In this document: piece by piece, positions 18,947 through 28,731 of the stretch
Numbering within the stretch: position 1 is the stretch's first letter
How the letters are laid out: each line of letters opens with the position of its first letter
Assembly (NCBI GenBank): GCA_028705995.1
Contig: JAQWCH010000010.1
Span: 1 to 36,091, forward strand
Reading direction: 5' to 3'
DNA: 36,091 bases
DNA from: Bacilli bacterium
GTDB taxonomy: Bacteria; Bacillota_I; Bacilli_A; RFN20; CAG-826
Made by a program: the position numbers and the translations under genes
Notes under the pieces: model-generated
What the model saw: the letters and a program-made list of their open reading frames with translations, nothing else
What the model was told of the DNA's origin: nothing
Databases searched by the model: none

Positions 18947-20104
18947 ATGGCAAAGATTAATTTAGAACAAGAATTTATCGATAACCGCAAGCGCAAAAAA
19001 CGCGCGAAGGTGCTCGGTATCATTTCAACTTCTTTAATCACCGGCTTTGTGATTATCTCTTATCTCGGGTACGCGGTTGGCGAGCATCTGGCAAACGCAA
19101 CAACTGTATCATTAATTGATCAGTCAGATGATATCGGTGTAACCGAAATTGGATTCCGCGTGCCGTCAATGATTCCTTATGCCGACCAAGAAAAATATGA
19201 TCTTCATCCAGATGAATACCAGGTGCATGGTGATGGTTATGTCTATTGGACATCAACCAAAGTCAGTGGACAAGCAATTCGCTACATTGTCAATCATTGT
19301 GGCTATTCAGCGAATAATACAATTGAACCCGTGACATCTGGCCCATTTCAAAAAGGTCAACAGTTAAACCTGCTTTCACAAACAGAGCTGGCAGGTGTTA
19401 GCCCATATGTCGAACAAACCGAAGATGCACAAAAAGCGCACTATATTGCCTTTGAACTGCTTTTCCGCGTTGCTCATGAACAAGCAAATGATTTCTATGT
19501 CGGTGTTGAAGATTATTATATTTATCTTAGCCGCGATATTCAATTTTATGGCGAAGACCGGATGGTCGATGCGTTACGCTTTGGTTTTGCTAGCAGCTTA
19601 ACAACGGATATTATTAATCCAAGCCGCTCCCAAGGTGGAACAACCGAAGTCGGTGGTCGTCTCGATTTGGACCGCGATGGTTATTTTGACTATACATTAG
19701 AAGGGTCACGGTTAAATCCCGATGATCCAGTTGGTTATCAATATGAAATTGGTTATGGCTCATTCCTTGAACCGTTAGAAGCGGATAGTTGGGGTGAAGT
19801 TTTAACTGCTGACGTCCCAATTGAAGACCAAAACGCATTATCTTTTTATCATGCTAATTCAAAAAACGGTGTAAAACCCCTTTTATCGTATACGCCGGCT
19901 GTGGCGGAGTATTCAGCTTTTGCCGATTATACTGTTGAAAATCCCGATGGTGAAGCAATTGCCATCACTGATGCTAAAGGCATCGCGGAAGTTTCCATCA
20001 AAATTTGGCTTGAAGGTTGGGATGCTTCTTCAATTGACGAACTTCGCGATAAAACATTTGGGGCTAACTTACGTTTCACCGCAAGTGCTGGTAGCGAAAT
20101 ATAA
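18947..20104 (+). CDS. Exported/membrane-anchored surface protein related to TasA-like subunits
   Basis: RBS GAAAGGAGGT; N-terminal TM; C-terminal VSIKIWLEGWDASSIDELRDKTFGANLRF shares the WLEGxDxx pattern with the 16249 and 17217 products. Confidence 0.7.
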   Translation: MAKINLEQEFIDNRKRKKRAKVLGIISTSLITGFVIISYLGYAVGEHLANATTVSLIDQSDDIGVTEIGFRVPSMIPYADQEKYDLHPDEYQVHGDGYVYWTSTKVSGQAIRYIVNHCGYSANNTIEPVTSGPFQKGQQLNLLSQTELAGVSPYVEQTEDAQKAHYIAFELLFRVAHEQANDFYVGVEDYYIYLSRDIQFYGEDRMVDALRFGFASSLTTDIINPSRSQGGTTEVGGRLDLDRDGYFDYTLEGSRLNPDDPVGYQYEIGYGSFLEPLEADSWGEVLTADVPIEDQNALSFYHANSKNGVKPLLSYTPAVAEYSAFADYTVENPDGEAIAITDAKGIAEVSIKIWLEGWDASSIDELRDKTFGANLRFTASAGSEI

Positions 20105-20155
20105 TTATTTATTTTCACTGATTATTGCTATAATTAACCAAGGATATGTTTAAAA

Positions 20156-21679
20156 ATGACAGCATTTTTTAGTTACATTCGTGAACTATTTGAAGCGATT
20201 TTTCGTAATATCTGGCAATTCATTGTGACACTTTTTGCCCGTCCATGGATCGGTGCAGCAAGTGATTTTCAAGAGTACTCATTGATTTTCGAAACATATA
20301 ATCCCCAGTTCCGTGTCGGCGGATGGATTTTCTTTGTCATTTTTATTTTAATCGTTATCGCTTTTTTAGCTGGTGTTGGTTATGGCGTCTACTACTTAGT
20401 ACGTAAATTTGTCGTCTATCATCATCACACGGTGACGAAAGAACGCTTGATTGAAGAAAATCAACGACTAAACAAAGAATTACTCTTTGCAATCCAGGAA
20501 AAAAACGAGATTTTAAAATTGAAAGCAGAAACATTTGGGGTTGATTTAGCCGAAGGCGATCAAGACACCGCAAATCGTAAAGCGCAGGAAGCTTTCCCGC
20601 GTTTAACCGAAATTGATACGCTTTATCAAGAAACGCCACATGAAATTAATATTCCGGCATCTGATGTTGGCCTCTCACTTGATCAATTAGTTAAACGTTA
20701 TCAAAGATTTGCCGCTTCACAACTTGGCTTATATTATGATATCCAAACAATCCGGACGATGTTTGCCGCACTTGGAACAAGTAAATTCATTATTCTTGAA
20801 GGTGTATCTGGTACTGGTAAAACCTCATTTCCTTATTCGTTAGGCAAGTTCTTTAAACGCGATGTTACTGTTTGTTCGGTCCAACCATCATGGCGCGAAC
20901 GCACAGAAATGATGGGATATTTTAACGAATTCACGAAAAAGTTTAATGAAACAGAATTTTTATGTGCGATTTATGAATCCACCTACCGCAAAGATGTCAA
21001 TATTGTCATTCTTGATGAGATGAATCTGGCACGAATTGAATATTATTTTGCTGATTTCCTCTCAATTATGGAAATGCCGGTAGTTGAAGAGTGGCGCGTA
21101 GAAGTCACACGGACGCCCGACAACATGAATCCAAAACGAATTGAAGAGGGCAAACTCTTAATCAATCAAAATTTATGGTTTATTGGCACGGCTAATAACG
21201 ATGATTCAACTTTTAAAATTACAGACAAAGTATATGACCGGGCAATAACGTTAACACTCAATGACAAGGGTGAACAATTTGATGCCGAATATACTGAAGG
21301 TGTTTTTATACCGTATGACAATCTCGCACTTTTATATCAACAAGCGCAAACTAATTATCCAATTAGTAAAACAACATTAGCAAAATTTGAAAAACTTGAT
21401 GAATATGTTGCTACGCAATTCCGCATCGGTTTTGGTAACCGAATTATGAAACAATTAAAAATCTTTGTGGCCAATTATGTGGCCTGTGGCGGAAAAGAAT
21501 TAGAAGCCGTTGACTTTATTTTTGCTTCAAAGATTCTTAAAAAGTTCACGGCTTTAAATCTCCCGTTTATGCGCGATGAACTTAATGCCCTTCATAGTGA
21601 ATTAGATAAACTATTTGGTAAAGGAGTGTTCGCCCAGTCACAAAGATTAATCAAAGATTATCTGAAAGTTAGTGGCTAA
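20156..21679 (+). CDS. Membrane-anchored McrB-like AAA+ ATPase
   Basis: TM helix GGWIFFVIFILIVIAFLAGVGYGVYYLV; Walker A GVSGTGKTS; SWRERTEMMGYFN; Walker B IVILDEMNLARIEYYFADFLS; FIGTANNDDSTFKITDKVYDRA. Confidence 0.85.
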   Translation: MTAFFSYIRELFEAIFRNIWQFIVTLFARPWIGAASDFQEYSLIFETYNPQFRVGGWIFFVIFILIVIAFLAGVGYGVYYLVRKFVVYHHHTVTKERLIEENQRLNKELLFAIQEKNEILKLKAETFGVDLAEGDQDTANRKAQEAFPRLTEIDTLYQETPHEINIPASDVGLSLDQLVKRYQRFAASQLGLYYDIQTIRTMFAALGTSKFIILEGVSGTGKTSFPYSLGKFFKRDVTVCSVQPSWRERTEMMGYFNEFTKKFNETEFLCAIYESTYRKDVNIVILDEMNLARIEYYFADFLSIMEMPVVEEWRVEVTRTPDNMNPKRIEEGKLLINQNLWFIGTANNDDSTFKITDKVYDRAITLTLNDKGEQFDAEYTEGVFIPYDNLALLYQQAQTNYPISKTTLAKFEKLDEYVATQFRIGFGNRIMKQLKIFVANYVACGGKELEAVDFIFASKILKKFTALNLPFMRDELNALHSELDKLFGKGVFAQSQRLIKDYLKVSG

Positions 21680-21696
21680 AGGATGGAACTCAAGTA

Positions 21697-23130
21697 ATGC
21701 CGAATAATCAAAAAAAAACACCAATAAAAAATAACAAGACGATTGATAGTTATAAAGAAGCATACTTTTCTCATCTCGAAAAACTTGTTCGTGATGATAA
21801 AAGTATTGCTTTGTTATTTCAAGCATTTAAAAATGGTAAAAATACCTATGCTGGTATCCATCGGCGGGAGAATAAGACTTACTCACCAGATTTTATTGTC
21901 GAAATTGAAAGTGCAATTGGCTCATTAGAAGCAATTGTTAATGATCCCCATCGTTTTATTAAAGAAAATCCTCTTGTTGTCGAAGTTGAAAAAGCAAAAC
22001 GTGTTACCCATCACTCGATTAAACATATGGCCCAGCATACGGAGAATATTGCCTCGGTTGGTAACGATGGTTCGGTTGATCCAAAGCGCGTTTTAAATAT
22101 GTTTATTGAAGACGAACTTAAAATCTATGAAAACCGTTTTATTATGACGCTTGTTCGGCGTTTACAAACTTTTATTGAACTGCGGTATAAATACATAATC
22201 GAACATAGCGATACACGTGATAGCGATGCCGTAGCGATGACCAGCCAAGTTAAGATTGGCGATGTCACCTATGAGATGGAAACAAAACTCAAGGTCGTTA
22301 TACCTAGTGATGATGAGGGACACCGCGCAGCGAATCAAGATTTATTAAATCGCTTAATCATGCTGCGTAAACGCACACTATTTTTGGCAACCTCGCGCTT
22401 CATGCTCGAAATGCAAAAGGCGGCTCCGGTCAGTGATCCAGTTTTACAAACAAATATTATGCGCCTGAATTACGATTATCAAAATGCTTATCGTTTATGG
22501 TTATTCATTAGCCGTTACGATCAATTAGGGATTGAATACAAATTTCAAGAAACTAAATTTGATTTTAATGAAGACTATCTAAATCGACTGGCTTTCCTCA
22601 ACCTAAGCTCTTATCTTTCGGTTGATAGTCCTAACCAGATTTTGCCGGATGATAGTAGCAAATTGTATTTTTATAAGCCGAAATTCCAAAAGCTTAATCT
22701 CGATGTCGACCTCACTGATGAACGCATCTTCGCCAAGGGCAATCCATTTAAGATTAATAATAACCGGGAAACTGAAGCGCAGATTGCCGCAAAGTTAAAA
22801 CGACAAAAAGCTGCGGAAGAACGCCGGCTTAAAAAAGCAGAAGAAAAACAAAAACAAAAAGAATTAGCCGCGCAAAAACGGCTTGAAGCGAAAAAGAAAG
22901 CGGAAGAAAAACGACTTGAGGCAAAAAAGAAAGCCGAAGAAAAGAAAGCCCGGGAAGCGGAACGCAAACGTCAGTTAGCGTTAGTGGCTGCTGAACGTAA
23001 GCGAATTGAAAAAATTAAACTTGAAGAAGCGAAAAAACTAGAAAAAGCCCGGCAAGATGTCGCAAAGATTGCGATTAAACGGAAAAAAGTTACAAGTAAT
23101 GAGCGCACAAGTAGTAAATCCAAAAAATAA
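21697..23130 (+). CDS. DUF2357/McrC-like partner with C-terminal Lys/Glu/Ala-rich coiled coil; no PD-(D/E)XK motif seen
   Basis: Adjacent to McrB-like gene; FIEDELKIYENRFIMTLVRRL resembles the DUF2357 core; C-terminus RLEAKKKAEEKRLEAKKKAEEKKAREAERKR. Confidence 0.6.
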   Translation: MPNNQKKTPIKNNKTIDSYKEAYFSHLEKLVRDDKSIALLFQAFKNGKNTYAGIHRRENKTYSPDFIVEIESAIGSLEAIVNDPHRFIKENPLVVEVEKAKRVTHHSIKHMAQHTENIASVGNDGSVDPKRVLNMFIEDELKIYENRFIMTLVRRLQTFIELRYKYIIEHSDTRDSDAVAMTSQVKIGDVTYEMETKLKVVIPSDDEGHRAANQDLLNRLIMLRKRTLFLATSRFMLEMQKAAPVSDPVLQTNIMRLNYDYQNAYRLWLFISRYDQLGIEYKFQETKFDFNEDYLNRLAFLNLSSYLSVDSPNQILPDDSSKLYFYKPKFQKLNLDVDLTDERIFAKGNPFKINNNRETEAQIAAKLKRQKAAEERRLKKAEEKQKQKELAAQKRLEAKKKAEEKRLEAKKKAEEKKAREAERKRQLALVAAERKRIEKIKLEEAKKLEKARQDVAKIAIKRKKVTSNERTSSKSKK

Positions 23131-23872
23131 AAAGAAAAGCCTCTGGAGTAAAATTTTCACTTATGGATTTGGTGTTTTAATTGCACTCCTGCTTGGCTTT
23201 CAAATTATTGGCACCATTTCGGCACAAAACAATTTTGGTGTTGCCAGTTTTTTTGGCTACCAAACATTGATTGTTGAAACAAATTCCATGGAACCAGCAA
23301 TTATGACCAATGAAGCGATTGTGATTAAGAAAGTTGATCTTGCGACAATTAAAGCCTCTTCTTCTTATGAAGAGCTTGATGGCGACGTTATTACTTTTTA
23401 CCGCCGTGATGATGGACGAATAGTAACGCACCGTGTGGTCGAGATTCTTCCACAAGTTGATGGTAGTTATAATTTCCGTACACTTGGCGATAATCTATAT
23501 GCCGATTCGTGTCCTGGTGGATATTGTGACCCGATGATGAGTCGGGACTATGTCTATGGGGAAGACGTGCTTGGCGTTGTAGTTGGCAAAAGTGCCTTCT
23601 TTGGCGCGGTGGTTAATTTCATGACAAAACCATTTGTGATTGCTATTGTCGCAGTTGTTCCACTATTCTACGTATTTATTAGTTCTATCATTGATATAGT
23701 AAAAAATAGTAAAATGAAAGAGGAAGATTTTGCTAGCGACGAGCTAGATGATTTTGAAGCACTCAAACAACGAGAAAAGTTCAAACTCTTGATTGAAATG
23801 GAAAAAGAAAAACTTCGCACGGAATTACAGTCTGATAAAAATAGTGATAAAGTAGGTGAGCATGATGAGTAA
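23099..23872 (+). CDS. sipW: Signal peptidase I, ER/SipW type
   Basis: TNSMEPAI (Ser nucleophile), VITFYRRDDGRIVTHRVVEI (His in place of Lys), RTLGDNLYAD; overlaps the end of the previous gene (ORF also open from 23057). Confidence 0.88.
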   Translation: MSAQVVNPKNKKKSLWSKIFTYGFGVLIALLLGFQIIGTISAQNNFGVASFFGYQTLIVETNSMEPAIMTNEAIVIKKVDLATIKASSSYEELDGDVITFYRRDDGRIVTHRVVEILPQVDGSYNFRTLGDNLYADSCPGGYCDPMMSRDYVYGEDVLGVVVGKSAFFGAVVNFMTKPFVIAIVAVVPLFYVFISSIIDIVKNSKMKEEDFASDELDDFEALKQREKFKLLIEMEKEKLRTELQSDKNSDKVGEHDE

Positions 23873-25433
23873 CAAAAAAACAAAATTATTAAGTGGTAAT
23901 AAGCGCATTGATTATAAGCGCTTGTTCTTCATTTTCTTCGTATGCTTTTTTGTTTTATTCGCCTTTGTCATTGTGCTAGCAACTGGCTTGCTTGATAATG
24001 CTTTGGGCGCAACTTTAAAATGGGTATTGATTATTCTAACCAGTGTAATTGCCCTTACTTTTTTAATTCTCGCCTTTTTATTTTTCTCACAGTCGAAAAA
24101 ACTTGCCGTGCAAAAACAACTTGATAGTGATGTATTTCCCTTACTTGATAACGTTTTTGATGAACGGGCATTAATTGAAAGAACGAATAAATTATTAAAA
24201 AGACGACCTGATCAAGTTTTTTATAGTGTTGCTTTTTCAACCTTCAAATTTAAAAAAGAAGTTTTTATGCGTTATGGTTATGAAAAAGAATCGCAAATTA
24301 TCTCAATTATCTTCTTAGCGATTGATGAACTTAAAGCACAAGTGCCGAATACTATTTATGGTTATGACTATAGTGAGCACTTCTTAATACTCTTACAAGA
24401 TGTGTCGGCGAACGATGTGCAAAATATTTTAGAAAAGCTTACAGAGCGCATTAATCGTCTGCTTGAAGAATATAAGATTGACATAGAAATATTACCGCAT
24501 TATGGGGTTGGGGTCCGCTCAGATCAAGAAAGCTTAACGGCGCAGGCTCTTTACCAAAATGCATTAACCGCCAGTGACCATGGGCGCCTTTCAAGTGAAC
24601 GGGGCGGCATCTTCTTCTTTGATGAAACGATGTTTAGCCGCAACGAACGCAATGTCGGGCTTGCCCGTGATATTGAAAAGGGACTGGAAAAAAATGAATT
24701 TGAAGTTTATTTCCAACCAAAATATGATTTAAATCTCAAACGTTTCTCCGGCGCTGAAGCTTTATTAAGATGGCATCACCCTGAACGCGGGACAATTCTC
24801 CCGGGTGCTTTTATTGCCTTAGCAGAACAATCAGACTTAGCCATTCGGATTGACTATTACGTTATTGATTTAGTTTGTAAATACTTGGCTGATTGGCGAG
24901 ACAAGGGATTACGGCTATTGCCCGTCTCAGTTAATATTTCTAAACGGACGATTTTTACCGTCGATATTGCCGCATATATTGAAAAAACAATTAAAAAACA
25001 TAGTATCAATCCGTTGTTACTAGAAATTGAAATTGTGGAAGCCCCATCGCCTTATGATGTTTTGTATTTATTAACAACAGTCAAGAAAATTAAGGCCTTG
25101 AATATCAAAGTTTCAATTGATGATTTTGGTACTGGTTTCTCTTCGTTAAGTTACATTAAAAAAATCCCGTTTGATATTATTAAAATCGATAAAGCCTTCT
25201 TAAGCGATATTGAAATTGATCATAAGTCACGGGGCCTCGTCGAAGAAATTATTAAATTAGCCCATATTCTTGAAACTTATGTAATTATTGAAGGTGTCCA
25301 AGAAGCTGAACAAATCAAACTGCTCAAAGCGATGAAAGCGGACTGCATTCAAGGTTATTATTATAGTGAACCTTTAAAGCCACAAGACTACATTGCCTTT
25401 ATCACCAATAATAAATTCGAAAAAAGGAAGTAA
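23865..25433 (+). CDS. Membrane EAL-domain c-di-GMP phosphodiesterase with degenerate GGDEF
   Basis: Two N-terminal TM helices; GGDEF position reads YDYSEH; EAL motifs AEALLRW, NIS, EIEIVE, DDFGTGFSSL, KIDKAFL, EGVQE, GYYYSEPL. ORF open from GTG 23856. Confidence 0.9.
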   Translation: MSNKKTKLLSGNKRIDYKRLFFIFFVCFFVLFAFVIVLATGLLDNALGATLKWVLIILTSVIALTFLILAFLFFSQSKKLAVQKQLDSDVFPLLDNVFDERALIERTNKLLKRRPDQVFYSVAFSTFKFKKEVFMRYGYEKESQIISIIFLAIDELKAQVPNTIYGYDYSEHFLILLQDVSANDVQNILEKLTERINRLLEEYKIDIEILPHYGVGVRSDQESLTAQALYQNALTASDHGRLSSERGGIFFFDETMFSRNERNVGLARDIEKGLEKNEFEVYFQPKYDLNLKRFSGAEALLRWHHPERGTILPGAFIALAEQSDLAIRIDYYVIDLVCKYLADWRDKGLRLLPVSVNISKRTIFTVDIAAYIEKTIKKHSINPLLLEIEIVEAPSPYDVLYLLTTVKKIKALNIKVSIDDFGTGFSSLSYIKKIPFDIIKIDKAFLSDIEIDHKSRGLVEEIIKLAHILETYVIIEGVQEAEQIKLLKAMKADCIQGYYYSEPLKPQDYIAFITNNKFEKRK

Positions 25434-25438
25434 GCGAT

Positions 25439-26170
25439 ATGATTTTAATAATTGGTACGACACCTGATGATATCATCTACTATAAAAACCGCATGCGGAT
25501 TAAAGAACAAGGCTTAATTTCTGCTAACTATCCTTATTATGTCGGGCGTTTAGCAAATAAAGATGTTTGTTTAACCTATACAGGCTATTCGAATATTGCT
25601 TCTGGCGTGATTGCTGGTTATATGATTGAGAAATTTTCGCCATATATTGTGATTATCACTGGGGCCGCATCGACGATCAATTTAAAAGCCAAGCAGTCCG
25701 ATTTATTTATTGCTGAGAAAATTTATCTTGGTGATGTCGATCTAACTTCGCTCGCTGATGTGCGTTATGGCCAAATTGAAAATCTCCCGCCATTTTATTC
25801 TTCCGATGAAGACTATATTCGCATGATTGAAACAATAAATAGCAAAACCGAAAATCGTCATTTATTGCGTGGTCCATTAATTTCGACAAACGTGTTCTTC
25901 AACGAGGAGAAAAAAGCCGAAAAGGTGCTTAAAGATCAATTTGGCAATATTGAATCGATGACGGCGTTTGATACAGAAGCCGGTGGCATTGTGACCGCTT
26001 GTGGCATTTATAGTGTTCCCTGGCTCCTACTTAAAGTAATTAATTACCACGTCGGTGATGAAATGGAATTTATATCAAGCCCGCGCATTAGCGTTGAAGC
26101 ACAGCCACAAATTGGTTACATCATCGAAACCTTGCTCTTAGAATTAGTTCATTCATTTAACAATATCTAG
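25439..26170 (+). CDS. Nucleoside phosphorylase/MTA-SAH nucleosidase-like protein
   Basis: VIITGAASTINLKAKQSDLFIAEKI and TAFDTEAGGIVTACGIYSVPWLLLKVINYHVGDE. Confidence 0.8.
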   Translation: MILIIGTTPDDIIYYKNRMRIKEQGLISANYPYYVGRLANKDVCLTYTGYSNIASGVIAGYMIEKFSPYIVIITGAASTINLKAKQSDLFIAEKIYLGDVDLTSLADVRYGQIENLPPFYSSDEDYIRMIETINSKTENRHLLRGPLISTNVFFNEEKKAEKVLKDQFGNIESMTAFDTEAGGIVTACGIYSVPWLLLKVINYHVGDEMEFISSPRISVEAQPQIGYIIETLLLELVHSFNNI

Positions 26171-26230
26171 ATTTCACACTTCGATCGCGCTTAAGCAAGT
26201 AATAATACATCACAAAATTGGAGGTCGCTT

Positions 26231-28714
26231 ATGTTTGAAAAGATTCTCATCTTTGCACAAGTTAAAGCAACACGGGAAGCTATTGCCATTGCACTTGCTG
26301 ATACGTATTCCACGATTTGTGTGCAAGATGAACACACTGCTATTCAAGAAATTAAAAATAACAGCGACATCCGCATTTTATTAATTGATCTTGAAAATAA
26401 TGATTTTGTCGCTGAAAATTTTATTGAAATTTTTAATATTCACTCGACCTTTCGTAAAATTAAAATTATCGTCTTTGGTGGCGCTAATGATCAAGAATTA
26501 ATCGCGCGTTGTTTAGAAAAAGGCGCAAGTGATTTTGTTATAAAACCGCTTGATGCCGGTGCATTAAAAATATTATTATCAATGCATATCAATCAGATGT
26601 CCGATACCGTGCTTGAAGATGCGCTTGAAGATACAAATGTTATGTTTAATCGTTTATTTAACGATTCACCGATTGGCGTCGCAATTACGCGCATTAGCAA
26701 AATCGGTGAAGACAAATTACGAACCGTAATTATGAACCCGACCTATGCAAAAATAATTGGTCGGAAAAACGAAAGATTCAGTGGACTTGATTGGCAAGAA
26801 ATCACTCATCCTGATGATGTCGAAATAAGCCGCAAACTTTACGAAAAACTCGAACGCGGTGAAATCAATAGCTATACACGAGAAAAACGTTATATCCGTC
26901 CCGATGGTTCAATTGTCTGGGTCAATGTGATTGTTTCTGCATTTGCCAGTACAAATCCACATGAATTCTCTTTTATTTCGTTTATTCAAGATATTACAGA
27001 AAACCGCAAAATTAACACCGACTTAGCCGAGAGTGAACGCAGTAAATCAGTTTTATTATCACACCTACCCGGACTTGCTTATCGTTGCGATTACGACCGT
27101 GATTGGACAATGCGCTTTGTTTCCCAAGGCTGTAAAAAATTAACTGGTTATGATCCGGAAGATTTAATTGATAATAAAGTTATTTCATATAATGACCTCA
27201 TAGCACCCGAATCGCATTATCCAATTTGGCAAGAATGGAAACGCGTATTAGCAAAAAGATTACCATTTACTTATGAATATCAAATCATCACGAAAGAAGG
27301 CGTCCGCAAATGGGTGTTAGAACTCGGCGAAGGGGTTTTTGATGATGATGGTCAGGTCATTGCTTTAGAAGGCATTATTGTTGATATTGATTATTTAAAA
27401 CAAATGGAAGAAAAGATTCGCTACAACGCTGACTTTGATGAGGCGACCAAACTTCATAACCGCAATTATCTCGAACGTTTACTTGATACCCATATTAAAC
27501 AAGGACGAACAACAAATAAAGCGTTATTTGGAATTAACCTTAATACAATCCAGGCGTTAATCCTTGCCCGTGGTTATCACTATGGAATGGATTTAATTCA
27601 TAAGATTGCTGATGAACTAAAAGCTTTTACCAGTGAAAACTTTCAACTATTCCTGACACATGAAAACCGTTTTTGCTTCTATATTCAAAAATATGAAAAC
27701 AAAGAAGAATTAATTCGTTTTAATCAAAAGATTACCAAGGTACTTGAACCGATATTACTTATGGAACGTATTTCATGTGGTATTGGTATTTTAGAAATTA
27801 CAAATGCGCATTATGAGTCTGCTGACCAGATCCTTAAAGATACATTAGTAGCGACCGAACGCGCATTGCTTAGGGGTGATGAAGATAGTCTTATTTCTTA
27901 TACCTTCTTTGATCAAAAAATGCTCGATGCCATTGAACGCGAAAAAACATTAAAAAGTGAATTATTAGCGTTATCAACCTCAGCCGATGACTCTAACTTA
28001 ATTCTACACTTTCAACCAGTGATGGATCTAAAAACGGATAAGGTTGTTTCGTTTGAAGCTTTGGTTCGCTTCCAAAGCCCGACACTTGGATTAATTCCGC
28101 CGCTTGAATTTATTCCATTACTCGAAAAAACCAAACTCATTATTCCGATTGGTGAAATGATTTTAGGACGCGCCTTGCGTTTTTTGAAAAAACTCGAGAA
28201 AAATGGATTTACGGGGACGATATCAATCAATGTTTCCGCTGTACAGTTACTATCACAAGACTTCGCTTTCCGCGCAATTCAAAAAATTCGTGATATTAAT
28301 GTCGATCCAAACAAGATATGGCTCGAAATTACCGAATCCGTCTTTGCCAATAATTATCAAGTGATTAATGAAGTTCTTGGTCATGTAATTGACCTCGGCG
28401 TCCATATCACAATTGATGACTTTGGAACTGGTTATTCTTCTTTATACCGGCTATTGAGACTCAATACAAACGGTTTAAAAATTGATCGCGCATTTATTGA
28501 TGGCATCGAACTTGTCGATGAGCATATGGCAATTACCCAAGATATTATCTCGCTTGGCAAAAAACTAAACTATCTAATCGTCGCCGAAGGTATTGAAAAC
28601 GAGAAACAACTGCATTACCTCAAGGGCTATAATTGTGATTACGGTCAAGGTTACTTATTCTCGCGTCCGCTTGATGAAGAGCACGCGCTAGAGTACTTTA
28701 TTAAACATAGCTGA
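26231..28714 (+). CDS. REC-PAS-PAS-degenerate GGDEF-EAL protein (c-di-GMP phosphodiesterase)
   Basis: REC domain LLIDLEN...GASDFVIKPLD; two PAS domains; GGDEF position THENRF; EAL motifs FEALVRF, NVSAVQL, EITESVF, DDFGTGYSSL, KIDRAFI, EGIEN, GQGYLFSRPL. Confidence 0.9.
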   Translation: MFEKILIFAQVKATREAIAIALADTYSTICVQDEHTAIQEIKNNSDIRILLIDLENNDFVAENFIEIFNIHSTFRKIKIIVFGGANDQELIARCLEKGASDFVIKPLDAGALKILLSMHINQMSDTVLEDALEDTNVMFNRLFNDSPIGVAITRISKIGEDKLRTVIMNPTYAKIIGRKNERFSGLDWQEITHPDDVEISRKLYEKLERGEINSYTREKRYIRPDGSIVWVNVIVSAFASTNPHEFSFISFIQDITENRKINTDLAESERSKSVLLSHLPGLAYRCDYDRDWTMRFVSQGCKKLTGYDPEDLIDNKVISYNDLIAPESHYPIWQEWKRVLAKRLPFTYEYQIITKEGVRKWVLELGEGVFDDDGQVIALEGIIVDIDYLKQMEEKIRYNADFDEATKLHNRNYLERLLDTHIKQGRTTNKALFGINLNTIQALILARGYHYGMDLIHKIADELKAFTSENFQLFLTHENRFCFYIQKYENKEELIRFNQKITKVLEPILLMERISCGIGILEITNAHYESADQILKDTLVATERALLRGDEDSLISYTFFDQKMLDAIEREKTLKSELLALSTSADDSNLILHFQPVMDLKTDKVVSFEALVRFQSPTLGLIPPLEFIPLLEKTKLIIPIGEMILGRALRFLKKLEKNGFTGTISINVSAVQLLSQDFAFRAIQKIRDINVDPNKIWLEITESVFANNYQVINEVLGHVIDLGVHITIDDFGTGYSSLYRLLRLNTNGLKIDRAFIDGIELVDEHMAITQDIISLGKKLNYLIVAEGIENEKQLHYLKGYNCDYGQGYLFSRPLDEEHALEYFIKHS

Positions 28715-28731
28715 CCACCGCCTAATGGTCG

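Noticed and set aside
22790-23010. Repeat-rich DNA (GAAGCGAAAAAGAAAGCGGAAGAAAAACG) as a CRISPR or separate repeat element
   Set aside because: It is the in-frame coding sequence of the Lys/Glu/Ala coiled coil.
20156-23130. Classical McrBC restriction system
   Set aside because: TM-anchored ATPase, no visible nuclease motif in the partner, and location in an operon with SipW, surface protein and EAL genes.
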